In this document: positions 63,242 to 64,000 of the stretch, one piece after another | How positions within the stretch are numbered: the stretch's first letter is position 1 | Layout of the letters: the number at the start of each line of letters is the position of its first letter | Source: Carya illinoinensis | Lineage: Eukaryota; Streptophyta; Magnoliopsida; Fagales; Juglandaceae | Direction of reading: 5' to 3' | DNA length: 64,000 nucleotides | NCBI RefSeq assembly: GCF_018687715.1 | Contig: NC_056759.1 | Span: 6,239,501 to 6,303,500 of the forward strand | The notes under the pieces: generated by a model | Database searches by the model: none | Seen by the model: only the letters and a program-made list of their open reading frames with translations | Told to the model about the DNA's origin: nothing | Translations under genes and position numbers: made by a program

Positions 63242-64000
63242 CTACTTATCCAACTTGATCTGAAAATCATTGATTGTCAATCAATGAAGTAAATCTCCTA
63301 CAAGCCTAAAGGGTTATATTACTGAACCTCCCCCTTTAGGTGATTGAGTCAGTTCATGTATCAAAATAGATCATGCAATAAATATAAATTAATTCCAGGT
63401 CAAATTCTGTCAAACATTGCCAAAGCAACACCATGCAGCTTGCAATCAACCTACAGGTATAATAGTAGAGCAATATCAATAGAGTTTAGATTCTTAAGTT
63501 CCATTTACAAGAAGTCCTAACCAGTGCTTCCCTGTCTTAATACTATTTCTTAAGACAACTCAAGTAACAACTTACGGCTGTTTATGTTAGCTCATTTATT
63601 CCGTAATAACCCATATCAACCTATGCAGCAGAATAAGTTACTATTATCAAGTTGGCCTTATAGTCTTAATAGCTTCCCTCTATAGGCAAATTTACAGCAT
63701 GTTATTTCAAAGTTTGAAGTTAGGCATGCAATATATGGTCCTACATCTGCACTTCCTCACTTACCATGCAGCTGAATAATCTCAACCTAACATAAGGAAA
63801 GTAGATTACCTCCTTGAATATTTTGTACTGGACCAATGCTGCTGTTGGTTAGGTAGCAACTTACCTGGTAGGTAATCCAAGGGTTGCCAAAATGAATCTG
63901 TCTTCTTGAAGTGATCGGATGGTTACTGGGCATGCAGCATGACCTGCCCAATATGATTCAGGCATCAACACTAGCTTCTGATATGGATCAAGATATTATA
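63242..64000. other. Upstream region of the CACTA protein gene
   Basis: AT-rich sequence upstream of the predicted start at 63241, on the minus strand. No further exon could be supported. Confidence 0.4.

Larger units (their letters stand above)
56450..64000 (-). mobile_element. CACTA (En/Spm) DNA transposon, right end outside the window
   Basis: CACTACAAAGG at 56450 is a typical CACTA terminus, preceded by the possible target triplet TAT. The next 600 bp carry repeated TTGCAGC/GCTGCAA-like words (for example near 56470, 56570, 56697, 56750 and 57070) that look like subterminal repeats. Inside is a minus-strand gene for a Transposase_24-type protein. The other terminus and any Transposase_21 (TNPD) gene would lie beyond 64000. 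The assignment of the whole stretch to one element is inference. Confidence 0.7.

Overview
This is a window of nuclear DNA from a dicot plant. The evidence is split genes with GT-AG introns, plant-type protein families, AT-rich intergenic DNA and many plant transposons. A woody species, perhaps in Fagales (walnut, hickory or oak relatives), fits the SINE, LINE and 'GTTTGGAT' MITE families as I remember them. That placement is inference, not something the sequence proves.

Host genes, left to right: (1) the 3' part of a class C (TIFY/ZIM-type) GATA zinc-finger gene on +, exons 1003-9984, entering from the left edge. (2) A very large HECT E3 ubiquitin ligase gene of the UPL1/UPL2 type on -, 11721-31240 with UTR. 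Sixteen coding exons join in frame to 3,672 codons plus stop. (3) The small TFIIA subunit (gamma, TFIIA-S) on -, 41556-44638, 106 aa, with a TATA box. (4) A 94-aa uncharacterised plant protein on +, 47733-48365. (5) A rhamnogalacturonan lyase on -, 48838-55132, 15 exons, 640 aa. GATA/UPL and the small gene/lyase are convergent pairs. There are no operons, and no functional link among these genes is evident beyond proximity.

Mobile DNA fills the rest. A 4.3-kb decayed LINE lies in a GATA intron (3809-8124) with a 13-bp target duplication. A mosaic of opposing LINE pieces plus a tRNA-derived SINE fills UPL intron 1 (26573-30334). A Ty1/copia element with two 388-bp LTRs lies at 32490-38264, followed by a gypsy-like LTR fragment. 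A 1,570-bp hAT-type element (45055-46624) has an exact 8-bp target duplication and carries a broken copy of a plant MTP/ZAT metal-transporter gene; it sits about 57 bp upstream of the TFIIA-S TATA box. A CACTA (En/Spm) element begins at 56450 and runs off the right edge; it encodes an apparently intact 580-aa Transposase_24-like protein with a 42-residue tandem repeat. Several MITE families and inverted repeats are scattered between.

I see no tRNA or rRNA genes, CRISPR arrays or bacterial-type systems. The most unusual items are the gene-carrying hAT element in the TFIIA-S promoter, the repeat expansion in the CACTA protein, and a 29-bp insertion that looks like an extremely truncated LINE with its own target duplication.
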